Source: Lepas anatifera (lineage: Eukaryota; Arthropoda; Thecostraca; Lepadidae). Taken from it: a stretch of 64,000 nucleotides of DNA. A model generated the notes under the pieces. That model searched no databases and was not told where the DNA came from. It saw only the letters and a program-made list of their open reading frames with translations. The number at the start of each line of letters is the position of its first letter. Position 1 is the first letter of the stretch. The DNA lies in assembly GCA_034440635.1 (NCBI GenBank), contig JAOTON010000770.1, positions 124,001-188,000 on the forward strand. The letters are read 5' to 3'. A program made the position numbers and the translations under genes. Positions 49,925-61,076 of this stretch are shown here, one piece after another.

Positions 49925-52219
49925 GGGCATTCCAGGACAAAACAACAAAAAGTAGGTCAATTTAATGCTGCCATGTCTAGAAAAAATCTGATACTTTATC
50001 TCCGGGTTAGTTTTTGGGTAATGTACACAGCTGTGAGAATTTTAGCACCCACCAACCAACCGTGGCAGAGTAATAGCTCGAGGCACTTTCAAACGGTCAT
50101 GCTATGGACTCGTCTTTAGTGGTCTTTAATTCAAAGACGCATGCTCCGGTTTCTTAATATCAGTCGTTGGACTCATCTTGAAATAACAATTATTCGGGAA
50201 AAATAAAATTTCCCACATTTTCAAACTTTGACCATTTGAGAATGCAATCTTTTCTTTCGTGAGTTGCTAAGATGTTCCCTGGCCTCTCCCCTCGAATCCA
50301 GAATTGTAAAAAACACTGAAGATTATATATTCGGGTACAGCCCTTCATCAGAATCGTGCAGTAAATATCAATAATTTTCAGTCCTAGTATAGCCAGACCT
50401 CGAATAGTATAATAGACCTCGAATAGTATAGCCAGATCTCGCCGCAGCACTTCAAAACTTATCAGCTTTTCTTTCGTGATCTTATTTGACATTTTGGCAG
50501 TTGGAAGTGGCCTTTAAACCACTTTAATTTTTTCATTCTTTATGTTTTAGTTTAAAAAATAATAAAAATGCGTTTTGGCAATAAACTTCAACAATTTGCC
50601 ATCACAGATACACCTGTAAGTGGGCTATCGGAAATTGTCGTTATAAATGTAATCACCGTCTTTAGAAGCACTGGATGGAACAAAATGGTAGCTTATGAAA
50701 TCAGAAACTTTTTTATTTATATCACGTAGCGCTAAGTGATGGCGTTTCTTCAAGTGCCATATTTTGTAAAAACTATTCAACAACAGTCATTAAAAGCGTT
50801 AAGAGTGCTTCCTTCTTCCGTGGGTGACGAGGGCAAAGAAACTTATTCGGAATGGGTTGCTTTATCCTTGCAGCGAAAAATCATTTTGCTCGAGGACCTT
50901 AATATGTGATGTGAATCTAAGATCGATAGGTTCAGGTCGATCCTGTGATGCACCCCAGATATTTTTTCGAGGTTAGGTCTCTTGACCTGGACTGGCGACC
51001 TGACCTGATATGTTCCAGAGCTAAAATTTTGCTAGAAGTTGCGCGACGGGCCGGGTAAGAGATGGATGAAATACGGAAGCGCTGTGTGATTATGTTTTTT
51101 TTAGTACCTGTGAAAACCTGAAGAGGGTGGTTACCTATCCCTGTCGTGCCGGTGCGTGATAATTCTTACAAGCTCTCACAATTGTGAGAGCTTGTAAATT
51201 GCGTAACACAATGCAGTATCATTGCATTATGGTTCAAGATGTTATCTAACCGATTACAATCACATTGTTTGTGGTATTCAACATAAGACTGTACTGCTGC
51301 AGTGGTCTGTAGGCCGTCTAAATACCTATCTTAAGTACTAGAAATGCGTAATTTATAGTAATAACCAAATTTTGTTAAGTGTCTTTATCAAAAGATATTG
51401 TATGAAGAAAAATTCTTGAGGTATCTGAAAGGTCAAGCTAGGTCACAAAAGATAGTTTCAAGCCAATAAAAAATTCAAAGGGTTAGATATTTGAATGTTT
51501 TTTCTTTTTAAAATGATGGATGCTTCAAGACAAGTTCAATGGTATACAACTCATTATAATCAGGCTATGCGTCTTTGAGTTAGGCAGCATCAAACATGAG
51601 TCTGCAAGGTGACCTCCTGAAAATACTTCGGGCGATAACGCGGTCACGGTTGGTCGGACGGGGCTAAGATTCTCACAGCTGTTCCATGGCCCAAAACTAT
51701 CCCGGAGATAAAGTTGGATAATTTTTTCTAGACATGGTCGTGTCAAGCCTTGGCTGATTTGTCCTGGATTTACCCCATTATCAATGCAGTATTGGCAGAA
51801 TAGTCTCTGGATGAATACCCAAGTGCGTAATGTCTGGGAGATCTGGAGCGTGCTTACTCCCTTCGAATGACCTCCCCGCTGGCGTGATGCTCACCCTGGA
51901 GGCTGACCGCCGCGTTTGAGGCGGCCTGATCCTGGACAGTGAAGCCGGGTCCATGGGTGACCGAGTTGGAGTTGGCGGCCGAGCTGCCAGAGGTGCCGGA
52001 GACAATGGAGGCGGCTCCGGTGGTGGCCCCGCTCTGAGTGGCCGTGACTGCAGTCTGGGTTCCTCCACCAACGCCGGCCCCAGGTGTCAGGACCAGAACT
52101 GGAAGGGCCGGTGGTGGCGGTGGTGGCGGTGTTGGCGGTGGGGGCGGCACTCTGCCGCCCTTCCCCGTGGGCGCCGACACCACCAGACCCAGGCAGAGAG
52201 ACAGCAGCAGCAAGCGCAT
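49135..52219 (-). CDS. Small secreted Gly/Ala/Ser/Thr-rich protein, two exons, about 257 aa
   Basis: Exon 1 is 52219-51895 and exon 2 is 49583-49135, joined in phase 1 (CCAGG|GTGAGC to TTGGCAG|GTGCC) so that a Gly codon spans the junction. The N-terminus, MRLLLLSLCLGLVVSA, is a clear signal peptide. A Pro-rich stretch follows (PPPPPTPPPPPPPALP), then a long region rich in Ala, Gly, Ser, Thr, Gln and Asn, with loose repeats such as SNAAVS, LNAAVTS and LNAVIS. There are no Cys residues after the signal peptide and no known domain. The composition suggests an extracellular structural, silk-like or adhesive protein; that is inference from composition only. The intron (about 2.3 kb) is almost wholly mobile DNA. 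Confidence 0.75.
49883..49921. repeat. (TA)n microsatellite
   Basis: About 19 uninterrupted TA units directly beside the left end of E3 copy 2. Confidence 0.95.
49922..50620 (+). mobile_element. E3 element, copy 2 (head portion)
   Basis: Opens GTAGGGCATTCCAGGACA. It matches the head of E3 at 33119 through CATGTCTAGAAAAAA, CTCCGGGTTAGTTTT, CTGTGAGAATTTTAG and, further on, GTTGGAAGTGG and AAAAATGCGTT. A foreign piece at about 50300-50460, containing TTATATATTCGG, interrupts it. Confidence 0.6.
50621..51778 (-). mobile_element. E3 element, copy 3 (inverted, with E2-like core)
   Basis: Reads in reverse from GGGGTAAATCCAGGACAAATC at its right edge through TTTTTTCTAGACATGG and CTAAGATTCTCACAGCTG on the + strand, into an E2-like AGGTCA-rich part at 50.88-51.15 kb. 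Together with copy 2 it forms a large imperfect inverted repeat inside the intron. Confidence 0.6.
51895..52219 (-). CDS. Secreted Gly/Ala-rich protein exon 1
   Basis: Encodes the signal peptide, Pro-rich stretch and first Ala/Ser/Thr/Gln region, ending AAVSLQ plus one base at donor CAGG|GTGAGC. Confidence 0.75.
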
Positions 52220-52243
52220 GATGGCGAGGAGGTCGGAACTACT

Positions 52244-52275
52244 CTACAGTGAACACCCCCTGAACCCCAATATAT
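52244..52275 (-). promoter_or_regulatory. Possible TATA box and initiator of the secreted-protein gene
   Basis: On the gene strand CATATATTG (about 52276-52268) is followed, about 24 bases on, by TTCACTG around 52250. That would give a 5' UTR of about 30 bases before the ATG at 52219. The spacing is at the short end for TATA to start site. Confidence 0.4.
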
Positions 52276-53759
52276 GGTGCTGCAAAACTGGCGTGGGTGG
52301 AACGCGGCAAGGAGGTGAAAACATAATCCACTATTTTATGAAAAAAACTTTATAGCTCATTTTTGACAGTGCCGTTATTACTTTGACTCAGAAACTGGAG
52401 GTTTCTTTATTTCGAATGCGCAATGTTGGCACAGTTTCCAGAAACTTTGCAAGAAGTGACAGTCTAGTGTTGTGTGTGTTGTATGTATGACATGCTGAAC
52501 ACATCGCACCTCTGGTGAGCTGGTTGAGGTTACATTTCCTGTCATGAAGTTTTGCAAGGGTAGCAGCTACGAAATGCCACAACACTTCACTTGTCGTTGT
52601 AAGTTCAGGACCTAACGTGGGCGTGTAAGTTCCTGGAAGCCTTTGTGCCCACCAGCTTAAGAGCCTTTAAATATCAGATCAGCTCTGACTCATTTAATCA
52701 TTTACTGAAATGCGCTACCAACTCTTAAAGGGAATGAACCACTTTGTCGAAATTCTAGAAACAATAATTTAAGAAAAATAGATCTGAAAATAATGAAACA
52801 CCATTTTGCCCAATTTCATAAGCTAAAAACGGAAGCAGTTCCTTTTTTAACAATATGCGATGTCATCAAAAAAACAATTTTGATAATCAGCGAAATCTCA
52901 AATCATAATTATAGACCCGCTGTAGAGGCCCATTCACAGCGTTTTCGCATGGTAACCACCACATGCAGGGACAATTGAAATACGTGGTGAAATAAGGGCA
53001 AGACCCGCAACCGATTTTCCGCTGAGGACGTCTGCTCTCATCATCAGATCCATATTTATTCAATTGCCACGGCAATTGTACTGTCGGCCCGCCCGTAAAT
53101 TCCCGGTTGTTAAACACTGGTGCAAAAACTGAGCGACAGATGGCGGTATGGCGCCCGTATTTATTCAGGGATAAAATGATTATGTCTGATGTAAAGAAAC
53201 AAATTCAGAGTTGAATTTTGAAAACAAAATTGGTAAATACGGGAGAGGGACAATGTGGTGTGTGTTGTGGCCATTGGGTGCACTTCTGCCCAGTGACGCT
53301 CTGCAATGGACGATCACCCGTCCAAAGTTTTCGGTCGACAGGCATATTGCACGCTGGTTCACTCGCTAGCATGGAATTTTTAGTGAGTGAGCGAGGCTTA
53401 AGGCTTACAACCAATTAGATCATTGTAACCATTTGCAAGGTATTCCTTCAGGGTTTGAAATAAGGCAATGGGACCCTTTACTTGGAACTTTAAGGCTGGC
53501 GCGAATATTATAACGAGAACTTTGGGCGAAATTAGATATTCCAATACTGGTTTCTCAACACGCTCTACAAAACCGTTATCTCAGTTCGAAACCCATTATA
53601 AAAGCGGGACACTCCCTTCAAGGGTCAATGGTGTAGAATTAGGAATGATCAGCACGGTTGCTGCTCCTTCGGAGTGTCAACCCTCCGCCGCAACGTCAAT
53701 TTCAACTCGGCCTCCGGAAGATAAGTCCACCGGTGCCATACCCCTGTTGCAATACACTG

Positions 53760-53800
<41 letters not shown>

Positions 53801-54815
53801 ACTCAATAGAAACTAAGTTATTTTCTCTCAGTTTATTTTCCACTCTGTATGCTAGTGTAGGGTTGCATTGCAAGGCAAAGGAAATAAAACGTATTTACTT
53901 TGATCAGTTTTCATAATAAGCTTCTTCAGTCCAGTGCTACACAATCATTCAACGAAGTCGGATCCCCGCTTTTGGAGCTTCGCCCGCCTCCCTGCCATTC
54001 ATGTTTATACGAGGTTCATAAGATGGGTTTTGACATGGCGTAAGAAACCCCAAAAATAATTTGAATGTCATAAGTGGATCCAGGGGAATATTGGAAACAA
54101 ATAACCTCCACTGACCCTCGGACCCACCTGAAACGGTCACGGCGCCCACCTGAAAGGTTGATGGCGCCCTTTGAAATTTTGCTTCCCATTTCCTTCCAGG
54201 ATGCGAATATCGGTGCCCACGTGAGATAAGATTTATCGCCCACCTGATAGGTTTTGCCGCCCAAAAGTAGCATCCCCAACACCCCCGACCATGTTCCCTT
54301 AATTGGAAATCCTAGTTCCGCCCATGTTGGATGTGCATGCCAATGAGACTAGGTATCCTCACAGTCACATATTATGCTGAATGATAATTGTTCGGGTTTA
54401 TCGCTGCACAAACTGGTAGGGAGAAATCCACCAACTCCATCCTACTGAGAGAGTTTTAATCAGGGTTTTCTTTTATCTTTGCAACACGGTTGATGTCTTT
54501 ATCTTTGTACCGCTTCTCTATTGGTACAAAGATACATGACTCTCATACAGGACTCGTATATCTATAAATAAGGGCGGATCAAGGTGAGGTTTAAAACCAA
54601 ATTGATGCTCCTTCATTTAACATTGACCCTCATCGATTTTAAAAGCGGCGCCTTTAGCAGTTGATGTTTCATAGCGAGAAGAAAAGTCCAGGGCACCTTC
54701 CTTCTTGAAGTTCCTGATGCCACGTGTCAACACCAGGCAGGACTGGTTTCCTCCAACGTTTTAGCTGCAAGGTTGGTCTATTTCCGACTCTCTGTCTGCG
54801 ATTTAGAGTATCTGC
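52276..54815. other. Intergenic with dispersed repeats, no gene recognised
   Basis: At 52725-52940 is a repeat starting TTAAAGGGAATGAACCA, also present at 61694-61900, with end similarity to E4. A (TC)n run lies at 53760-53797. At 54050-54180 is a piece with GTGGATCCAGGGGAA, the type of end seen in hAT-like elements, and a block shared with 46.4 kb. No protein gene is supported. Confidence 0.45.
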
Positions 54816-54943
54816 GGTGCTCCGTCCGCGGGTCCGTTTGACTCCATGGTGCTCCGTCTGTGGGTCCGTTTGACTCCATGGTGATCAGTCCGCGGGTCCG
54901 TTTGACTCCACAGTTCTCCGTCCGCGGGTCCGTTTGTTGGGTC
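54816..54943. repeat. 32-bp minisatellite
   Basis: About four units of GGGTCCGTTTGACTCC..., period 32 bp. A further partial unit (GGTCCGTTTGACTTTGG) lies at 55102-55118, after the insertion at 54944-55097. Confidence 0.75.
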
Positions 54944-55097
54944 CAGTGGCAAATACAAAGAGAGCTAGGGGGATCAAGCTCCCCTAAATGTCAGAGTATC
55001 TATAGCAAACGTATAGCCGGGGGCTGTTCAGACACAACCGTGGGAGAGTCTCGAGCCCCAGCCCCCCCTCCGAAATAAAGTCCTGGATCCGCCACTG
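54944..55097. mobile_element. Small hAT-like insertion in the minisatellite
   Basis: Starts CAGTGGCAAAT and ends TCCTGGATCCGCCACTG. The CAGTGGCGGATCCAG terminus (read in reverse) is a common hAT-type end. The left end is a poorer match. It interrupts the 32-bp repeat. Confidence 0.5.
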
Positions 55098-55143
55098 GAT
55101 CGGTCCGTTTGACTTTGGTGGTGTCACCAGCAGAGAGACTTGC

Positions 55144-55230
55144 TCAGGCACAGCAGGACAGCAGAACTGAGCCGGCCATAATCAGAAGGACCAGGGTGCC
55201 AGCGATGTACGCCAAGCCTCGAGCACTCAT
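55144..55230 (-). CDS. MGST1-like exon 3
   Basis: 28 codons plus stop, starting ATGAGTGCT right after acceptor GTGCTTCAG. Too short to notice alone, but it supplies the expected last helix in phase. Confidence 0.8.
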   Translation of the reverse strand: MSARGLAYIAGTLVLLIMAGSVLLSCCA

Positions 55231-58200
55231 CTGAAGCACACAAACACAACACGCTGCCAAGGAAATGCCAATGGAACATTATAGAATTTGCAAGCCTAAT
55301 CAACAATTTTTGTCCCGTTCTTGTAAAAACCAATCAGCTAGAAATTGATTTGGACGCTTTATAACCTACGTTTACTAGGCCCAAATAAATGCTAAATGCC
55401 CAAAACATGCCACGTACAATGTTCCCACCAACTGTCAATACTACACAGAGGTTTCTTCTAAAGATTCAGATAGGAGACAAATAGTTACCCACCTCATTAA
55501 GATAAAAGAATGAGTGTGCAGCCCTGGCGATACCAAAGGTTCTGATAAGGTTTGTTGCCAGCCAGGAACTGGGCCCAGTGGCCAGGTAGAGGGGACACAA
55601 CGCCAGGAACGGTAGAATGTTCTCCAGGTCGTTTAGATGGGCACGCCGGACTCGTTCGACGTCCGGGTCATTGGCCACCACGCTGACGTTGTTCTTCTTG
55701 GCGTCTTCTGGATTCGCGAACGCCTGAGAATGAGTCCACTGTGTTATACTAACACAAGTGCTAGCATTTGCTGCGTATCAACAATAATGTTTTTGTATAG
55801 AAATGAGAAATACGCTATTTGTGAATGGCAATCCGTGTACATACATGTTTGGCTTTGAAATAAAATGGGTGAGATTTTACACTGTAGTTATGTGATGCTT
55901 TGCCTTCATAGCTTGTTGACACAGCATTATTGTCCTGACATGTTGTATCCTTAGCAGGGATTTCTAAATGACCAGTAGTGTACTCGGTAGCTGAGAAATT
56001 ACGTCCGACACATCTCTAGGGACACCAGTCGCCGAAAGGGGCGTGCTAAAAAAACACACTGACCGGGGAAGGGCAACAAAATCATGAACTGGTGCTATGC
56101 ACCCGTATTTTTCGTATTAGAAATGCACAAGGATACCTGAGGGCTGGACAAATATTCACGAAAGAATACCTTTTACATGACGGCTTCACTTCCTTCAATC
56201 AGGTAGTGGAGCTGCAGGCTTCAACACAGTTGTTCTTGAGCCTATGTACGTGAAATATGCACATAGGCGTAGAAACATGGGGGAGGCTAGGGAGGTCATG
56301 ACTCTCCAGTATTCATGAATCTTAACTATTAATCCTATTGGCGTCGGCTGGAGATAGATTACTTTAACCCTCGCCCCACCAGGGGCCATCGACGGCCCCC
56401 TAAGATTTTTCGCGATAGCAGAAAAACGACGAAACTCAGTACCGCGGTTGAGAACTCTACCTCTCATTTCATCATTTTTCCCACCATCCCTGAATTTTTT
56501 ACCCCGGGTCACCCAAGGTCAGGTCACCAGACGAGGTCAACCAAGGTCACCTCACTTCAATTTTTGAGCTCTATGAGAGCTACGTTTTTCAGTCGATCGA
56601 TTTGAAACTTCCTACAGTTCATGGCCCAGCCAGGTTCTACAAGGTGTATATCCGTGATTTTTCGATTTCGTGACCTAAGGTCAGGTTACGAGGTGAACTC
56701 TCCCATTGAAAAAGCATGGGAAAAAGCTGTCTTATGATGTAAAAGCCACAAAAACTTTGCAAATGATCAGCTTGCTCAGCAAAGCGTTCTTAGACACCCT
56801 TTTACGGATTCCAGGGGCCATATTTGCCCTTTGACCTCTCCAAGGTTATCCAAGGTCACCAGGGTCAAAAACAGTATTTTGGCAATAACGTTTGACCTAA
56901 TTAAGCTAGAGCATTGAATCAGACACCATCGTGTATGTCTCATCACTAGCTTTCATTTTATCTACGACAATGTCACTTTCTGACCTTTGATGACCTCAGG
57001 TCATATGAGGTCACGAGGTGACCTCTGGAGGTCATTACGTTCCACATAGCGGAGAAAGGTCTGGCATTGTCCTATCCAATGTAGATTACTCGATCTCAAT
57101 AGCTCTAATGGCATACGAGTTATTCCCAGTTTTCTTAAGCATTGCATATTTCCATCCAAAACATGTATTGGTTACAACAACAACAACAACATATTGCATA
57201 TATAAGACACGCATAATACATCATATATATTTTATAGCAGTATTTGAAACAGAGACATATAGACATAAACACAAAGTGATTCAATATAATTCTGGAGATG
57301 GTAAGAAGAAAATATAAGGAACATTAAAAAAGGAAGAATCTACGACTGGGTATCAACGTTGTTCTGGGATAAAACACAGTTCCTGCATGAGGCAAGTGTC
57401 ATGTGCAGTAAAAGCTGAGCCAGTTGTCAGCACCGTAACCTGGACCATACAATTGAAAAGTGTTTCAAGACAAGAGAGCCTGTTTTTGGAAGCTTTACTT
57501 GAACTGATACCATTGTTTTCTTCTTTATCATATTTTCTTTTATTTTAATTAGGTTAATTTAGGACTGAAGCGGCTCGAATTTATGAAGAGAATATGAAGA
57601 GAAACATTTTGAGAGAATATGGATACATTTTTTATATTAGTGACAACAGTTGTTTTCTACCACAGAAGTTAAATCATCTTTACCTTTTATTTTAGTCAAG
57701 ATGGACATTTTTGCTAATAATAGCTATAAAAGATGCAGATGCTAAAACATTGTTTTAAGACAAGAAGATCAGAAAGGGGGACTGCAGTAGACAAATTGTC
57801 TTTAAGTTTAATACTGATCTATAAATAGTTTATATAGAACGGTTCGGAACAATTTTTGGTTATGAGATACATCAACCAAGCCCCTTATCCGAAAGGCAAC
57901 CACAGTATTCCATGTGTTCGGTGCCACCCAGTTTAGAGCAAATCTCCTGTAGTTTCGAGATAATTTGAGTGAAAATAGCCTATCGTGACCTAACTTGACC
58001 TCTGGAGGTCAAACCATTGACCTGAGCGCTTAAACATGCGAGGTAATTTCTTACTGAAACACGCGAGCTTTCTAATGCACTTTGCAGATTTGCGCTAACC
58101 CCCATATTTTCAGAGTTAGAGGGGGGCCATCGATGGCCCCCGGAGGGGCGAAGGTGGCGCCGGACCCCCGGTGGGGCGCGGGTTAAGATTTATCTTGGTA

Positions 58201-61076
58201 CCGTGAAATGTCTTGCCGTTCACACGGCTATGAATATGCAAATAATTCTCGAAATTAATAATTACCAGAACAAGGAGCAAAATGTGCGCTAATGTACGCT
58301 CAATGTACGCAAAAACGCCAATTCAAATCAGCTTTATATGCAATACACGTGTGAACAAGTTCCTTCTCGCTGTGCCCTAACATGCCCCTCAGGCCCTATA
58401 AAACTGTGCTCATGACCAGGGATAAGAGCTCCAGTACCTTCGGAATTACGTTAGGGCCTACATCCCCGTGAGCTGGTTGACTTGCCTGCAAAAAAGCCCC
58501 CTGACCCTTAGCTTTCCTTTCATTACAACTTGCTCACTTTCGGGAGAACACTGCTCATGATAAACGAGTGCTTCCAACGATGATATTTATAGTTTGAGGT
58601 TCACCGTCTCCTGAAATATCGCAAATATATTTACAGGTTAGTTGACACCGCGTTTCTCCTTTAACACGCGCATTGACGGGGGGTACCCGCCCCCTCGGGT
58701 TTTTCGGAGACAGTGAAACGGCGGCGCGTAGCGCCGCCGTACTTGGTATACCTTTTTCCTCATCATTTTTACAACTTCTGTGAAAATTTTGGTTAGATCA
58801 TCTCAGGTCAGGTCACCAGTACAGGTCAAGTGACCCGACCTCAAAAAAGTTTAAGATAGCATAAGTCGGAGCAGGGTGAACTTATCCGATTGAAACTCTA
58901 TCTATAATGGCCCCACCGGTTCTCTAGCATATGTTCCGGTTTTTTTATCGATGACCTAAGGTCAGGTCGAGGCATGACCTCTCCATTGGAAATACATGGG
59001 AAAATGTTTTTTACGGAATAACTCAGTAACGGATGGTGATAGAGCATTTATTTTAGCTGCATTAGACTCGCCTGGGCTTTGTGGTTCTAATGATATGCAT
59101 TTTATATAATTTGACCCTGATCTGACCTCAGGTCGGTCAATCCTTGATTTGACCTAGAAGGTCAATTATATATCATTGATTCGGCTTGCTAAGAGGATTC
59201 ATGTGTTTAAGTCGTTTTGCTCTATCTTTACTTGTTCAGATGTAATGCCCGAAAACTGAATTTTACATGTTATCCCTATGACGGGCATGTTTTGACCCTC
59301 GTGACCTTAAATGTGACCTGACAAAAATGGTTCAATGTTTTCGATGGAAAGTGGATGGGCAGCCCAACGCCGTTTACCGTTTTTGCTACCTACCGTGGTT
59401 CCGAGATCTTAGGGGCGGGTACCCGCCCCGTCATGCGAAAGTGGCTCAACCCCCGTATGGCGTGTTAAGCCCCGGTGGAAGGTTTCCCAGTTTTCCAAGC
59501 AAAGTGTACCTAGGCATCGAGTGATCAAAATATGACTTACTTAAGATTTATGAATAATTTTAAGTGAATGTTTTACCCAGGGTGCTATTTCCAGCAGAGC
59601 ACAAATTTATCGAACACGAGATGACTCAAAATCATTGGTCGCAGAGCTGAGAGGACAGAACATGCGTTTCGCTGAATAAACTGTCTGTAAGGCAGAGTCT
59701 GCACGATGTGCATGCTTTTAATCCATGAAGAGAACACAGAAGCCTCTGATTACTGGAATGCTCCCACTGGTGTCGGGAAGGGAAGGTGTGCCGGTCGACT
59801 GCGAGTACCAAGGCTGTCAACTTAGGAGATAAGAAGCACCTTAACCCTCTAGTGAAGTGAGCAGTGCAGTGGTGTTCCCAAGTATTGGAGCGGTAGGAGT
59901 AATATGCATAAATCAAACCATATATCTTGGCAATGCCCTATATGTAAACACAAAACTCTAGATGAGATGCGCGGGTGTGTGGTCGCGGCTGGCTTCCATT
60001 GCGACCGGTTGGCCCGGCTCCTGAACAGGAGCAAGCTGGCTCCCAAACCCCCAACAGGGAATTGGCGACGCCTATGACCCTGTTGTCAAGCCCCAATTTT
60101 AGATAGAGATGCACAATAGTACGGAAAAGCTGAGGTTGACTTGGTGAATGATTGAAAAGCTTGTCGGGAATTGATGGATGCCCCTGACCTTGCCAGTAGT
60201 GCATTGTCATGATGGGTTCTGAGTTTTCCTACGAGACACAAATAAAAATGTTATCAAATTTATAATTTCCGCAGTGAGTGTAGCATTACAAATTGTCGAG
60301 AACAAACACATATTTGGCTGTTCGTATGTCGGGGTTCCCCAAATTTGTCGACTACCCCTTTCTCTCAGACAGCTTGTGTATGATAGAGGAGAAAGATTGA
60401 TAAATTATCTTATAACAGAAAATATATAAAAATCGTACGTTTTGCTACAACTTCCTTAGTTTAGCAAACTACGTTTACCCATAGTAAAATGTCTATTTTC
60501 CGGGTATGTATGTATGTACATACAGACCTAGGTCTAGATGCTGAACATAAAACATCGTTACCTTCCTTGCACGCATCAGTCAAAAAAGAGTGAGGGTGTA
60601 AAAAGAGGACAAATACTTCTGAATTAACCCTTCAATGCACGAGTTGCTTGTTCGGATAGTGGGATTGGGGTCTCCGTGACAGGTCCCTTGATGACTTTAG
60701 AGAGGCTCCGACTCAAGAAATGAACGTGCAACAATTAGGACAAACACAAAAAGTGGTTGGTAGGCAGAGACTCGATATAAGCTAAGAATCTGTCGCTTTG
60801 TACATACCACAGATAACACTTTAACTGTTGTAATCTACCGTTACCCACTGCAACTGCCTACCTACTGTTGTCTGTGGTCAACTCTGCAGGGGTCAATATT
60901 ATGTGTCATTACATCTATCTAATTAGCATCTGTAACAGATGATCTCACCTTTTACTATGGCGTGCCTTTCCAGTGAGGAAGGCCATGACGATCATCTTGA
61001 CGATCAAGAGAGTTGACCAGAAGAGATAGACTTTGAAGAGAGGACTTTCTGTTGAGAATGTTCCAGCTCCAGCCAT
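55144..61076 (-). CDS. Microsomal glutathione S-transferase 1 (MGST1-like, MAPEG family)
   Basis: MGST1 is an integral membrane enzyme that conjugates glutathione to electrophiles and reduces lipid peroxides. Coding exons are 61076-60949, 55723-55493 and 55230-55144. Exon 1 encodes MAGAGTF and helix 1 (VYLFWSTLLIVKMIVMAFL). Exon 2 begins AFANPED and carries the family signature VERVRRAHLNDLENILPF and helix 2. Exon 3 encodes the last helix (IAGTLVLLIMAGSVLL) and ends SCCA. Total length is about 148 residues, as usual for MGST1. Exons 2 and 3 join in phase 0. Exon 1 ends AAAAG|GTGAGA in phase 2 but exon 2 needs phase 0, so the join is off by one base (see findings). The intervening 5.2-kb intron carries an inverted E1 and an E2. 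Confidence 0.82.
55493..55723 (-). CDS. MGST1-like exon 2
   Basis: 77 codons between CATTCTCAG|GCGTTC and AATGAG|GTGGGT, phase 0 at both ends. Holds the MAPEG signature. Confidence 0.88.
56368..58182 (-). mobile_element. Inverted E1 copy with an internal insertion
   Basis: Bounded by TTAA at 56364-56367 and 58183-58186. E1 ends are inverted relative to the array (CCCTCGCCCCACC at the left, GTGGGGCGCGGG at the right). The E1 sequence is interrupted from about 57152 to 57965 by about 0.8 kb of unrelated AT-rich sequence with a CAA run; E1 resumes at TTTGAGTGAAAATAGCC. The element lies in the MGST1-like intron. Confidence 0.82.
58187..58660. other. MGST1-like intron sequence between E1 and E2
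   Basis: No repeat termini or exon-like frame seen. Confidence 0.4.
58665..59464 (+). mobile_element. E2 element without E1 (empty sites)
   Basis: An 800-bp E2 between TTAA at 58661-58664 and 59465-59468. At site a it reads CAAAAAAGTTTAAGATAGC with a single TTAA, where array copy 1 has E1 inserted. At site b it reads GGTTCTCTAGCATATG without E1. It has several small deletions compared with the array copies. Confidence 0.88.
59469..60948. other. MGST1-like intron, no further exon recognised
   Basis: I looked for a small coding exon that would repair the phase between MGST1 exons 1 and 2 and found none with both splice sites. A degraded GC-rich piece lies at 59960-60090. Confidence 0.4.
60949..61076 (-). 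CDS. MGST1-like exon 1
   Basis: 42 codons plus two bases. The ATG is in a good context (CACGATGGC). Alignment of FLTGKARHSK(R) with the insect-type sequence before FANPED leaves no missing residues. Confidence 0.72.

Noticed and set aside
51953..52355. Gly-rich open frames on the + strand
   Set aside because: They are the antisense of the Pro-rich and Ala/Thr-rich exon 1 of the secreted protein, whose minus frame has a signal peptide and correct splice phase.
53468..53809. 113-codon + frame ending in a Ser/Leu run
   Set aside because: The end is the (TC)n repeat. The rest has no recognisable domain and no splice or promoter support.
54860..55078. 72-codon + frame
   Set aside because: It spans the 32-bp minisatellite and the small hAT-like insertion, so it is repeat-derived.
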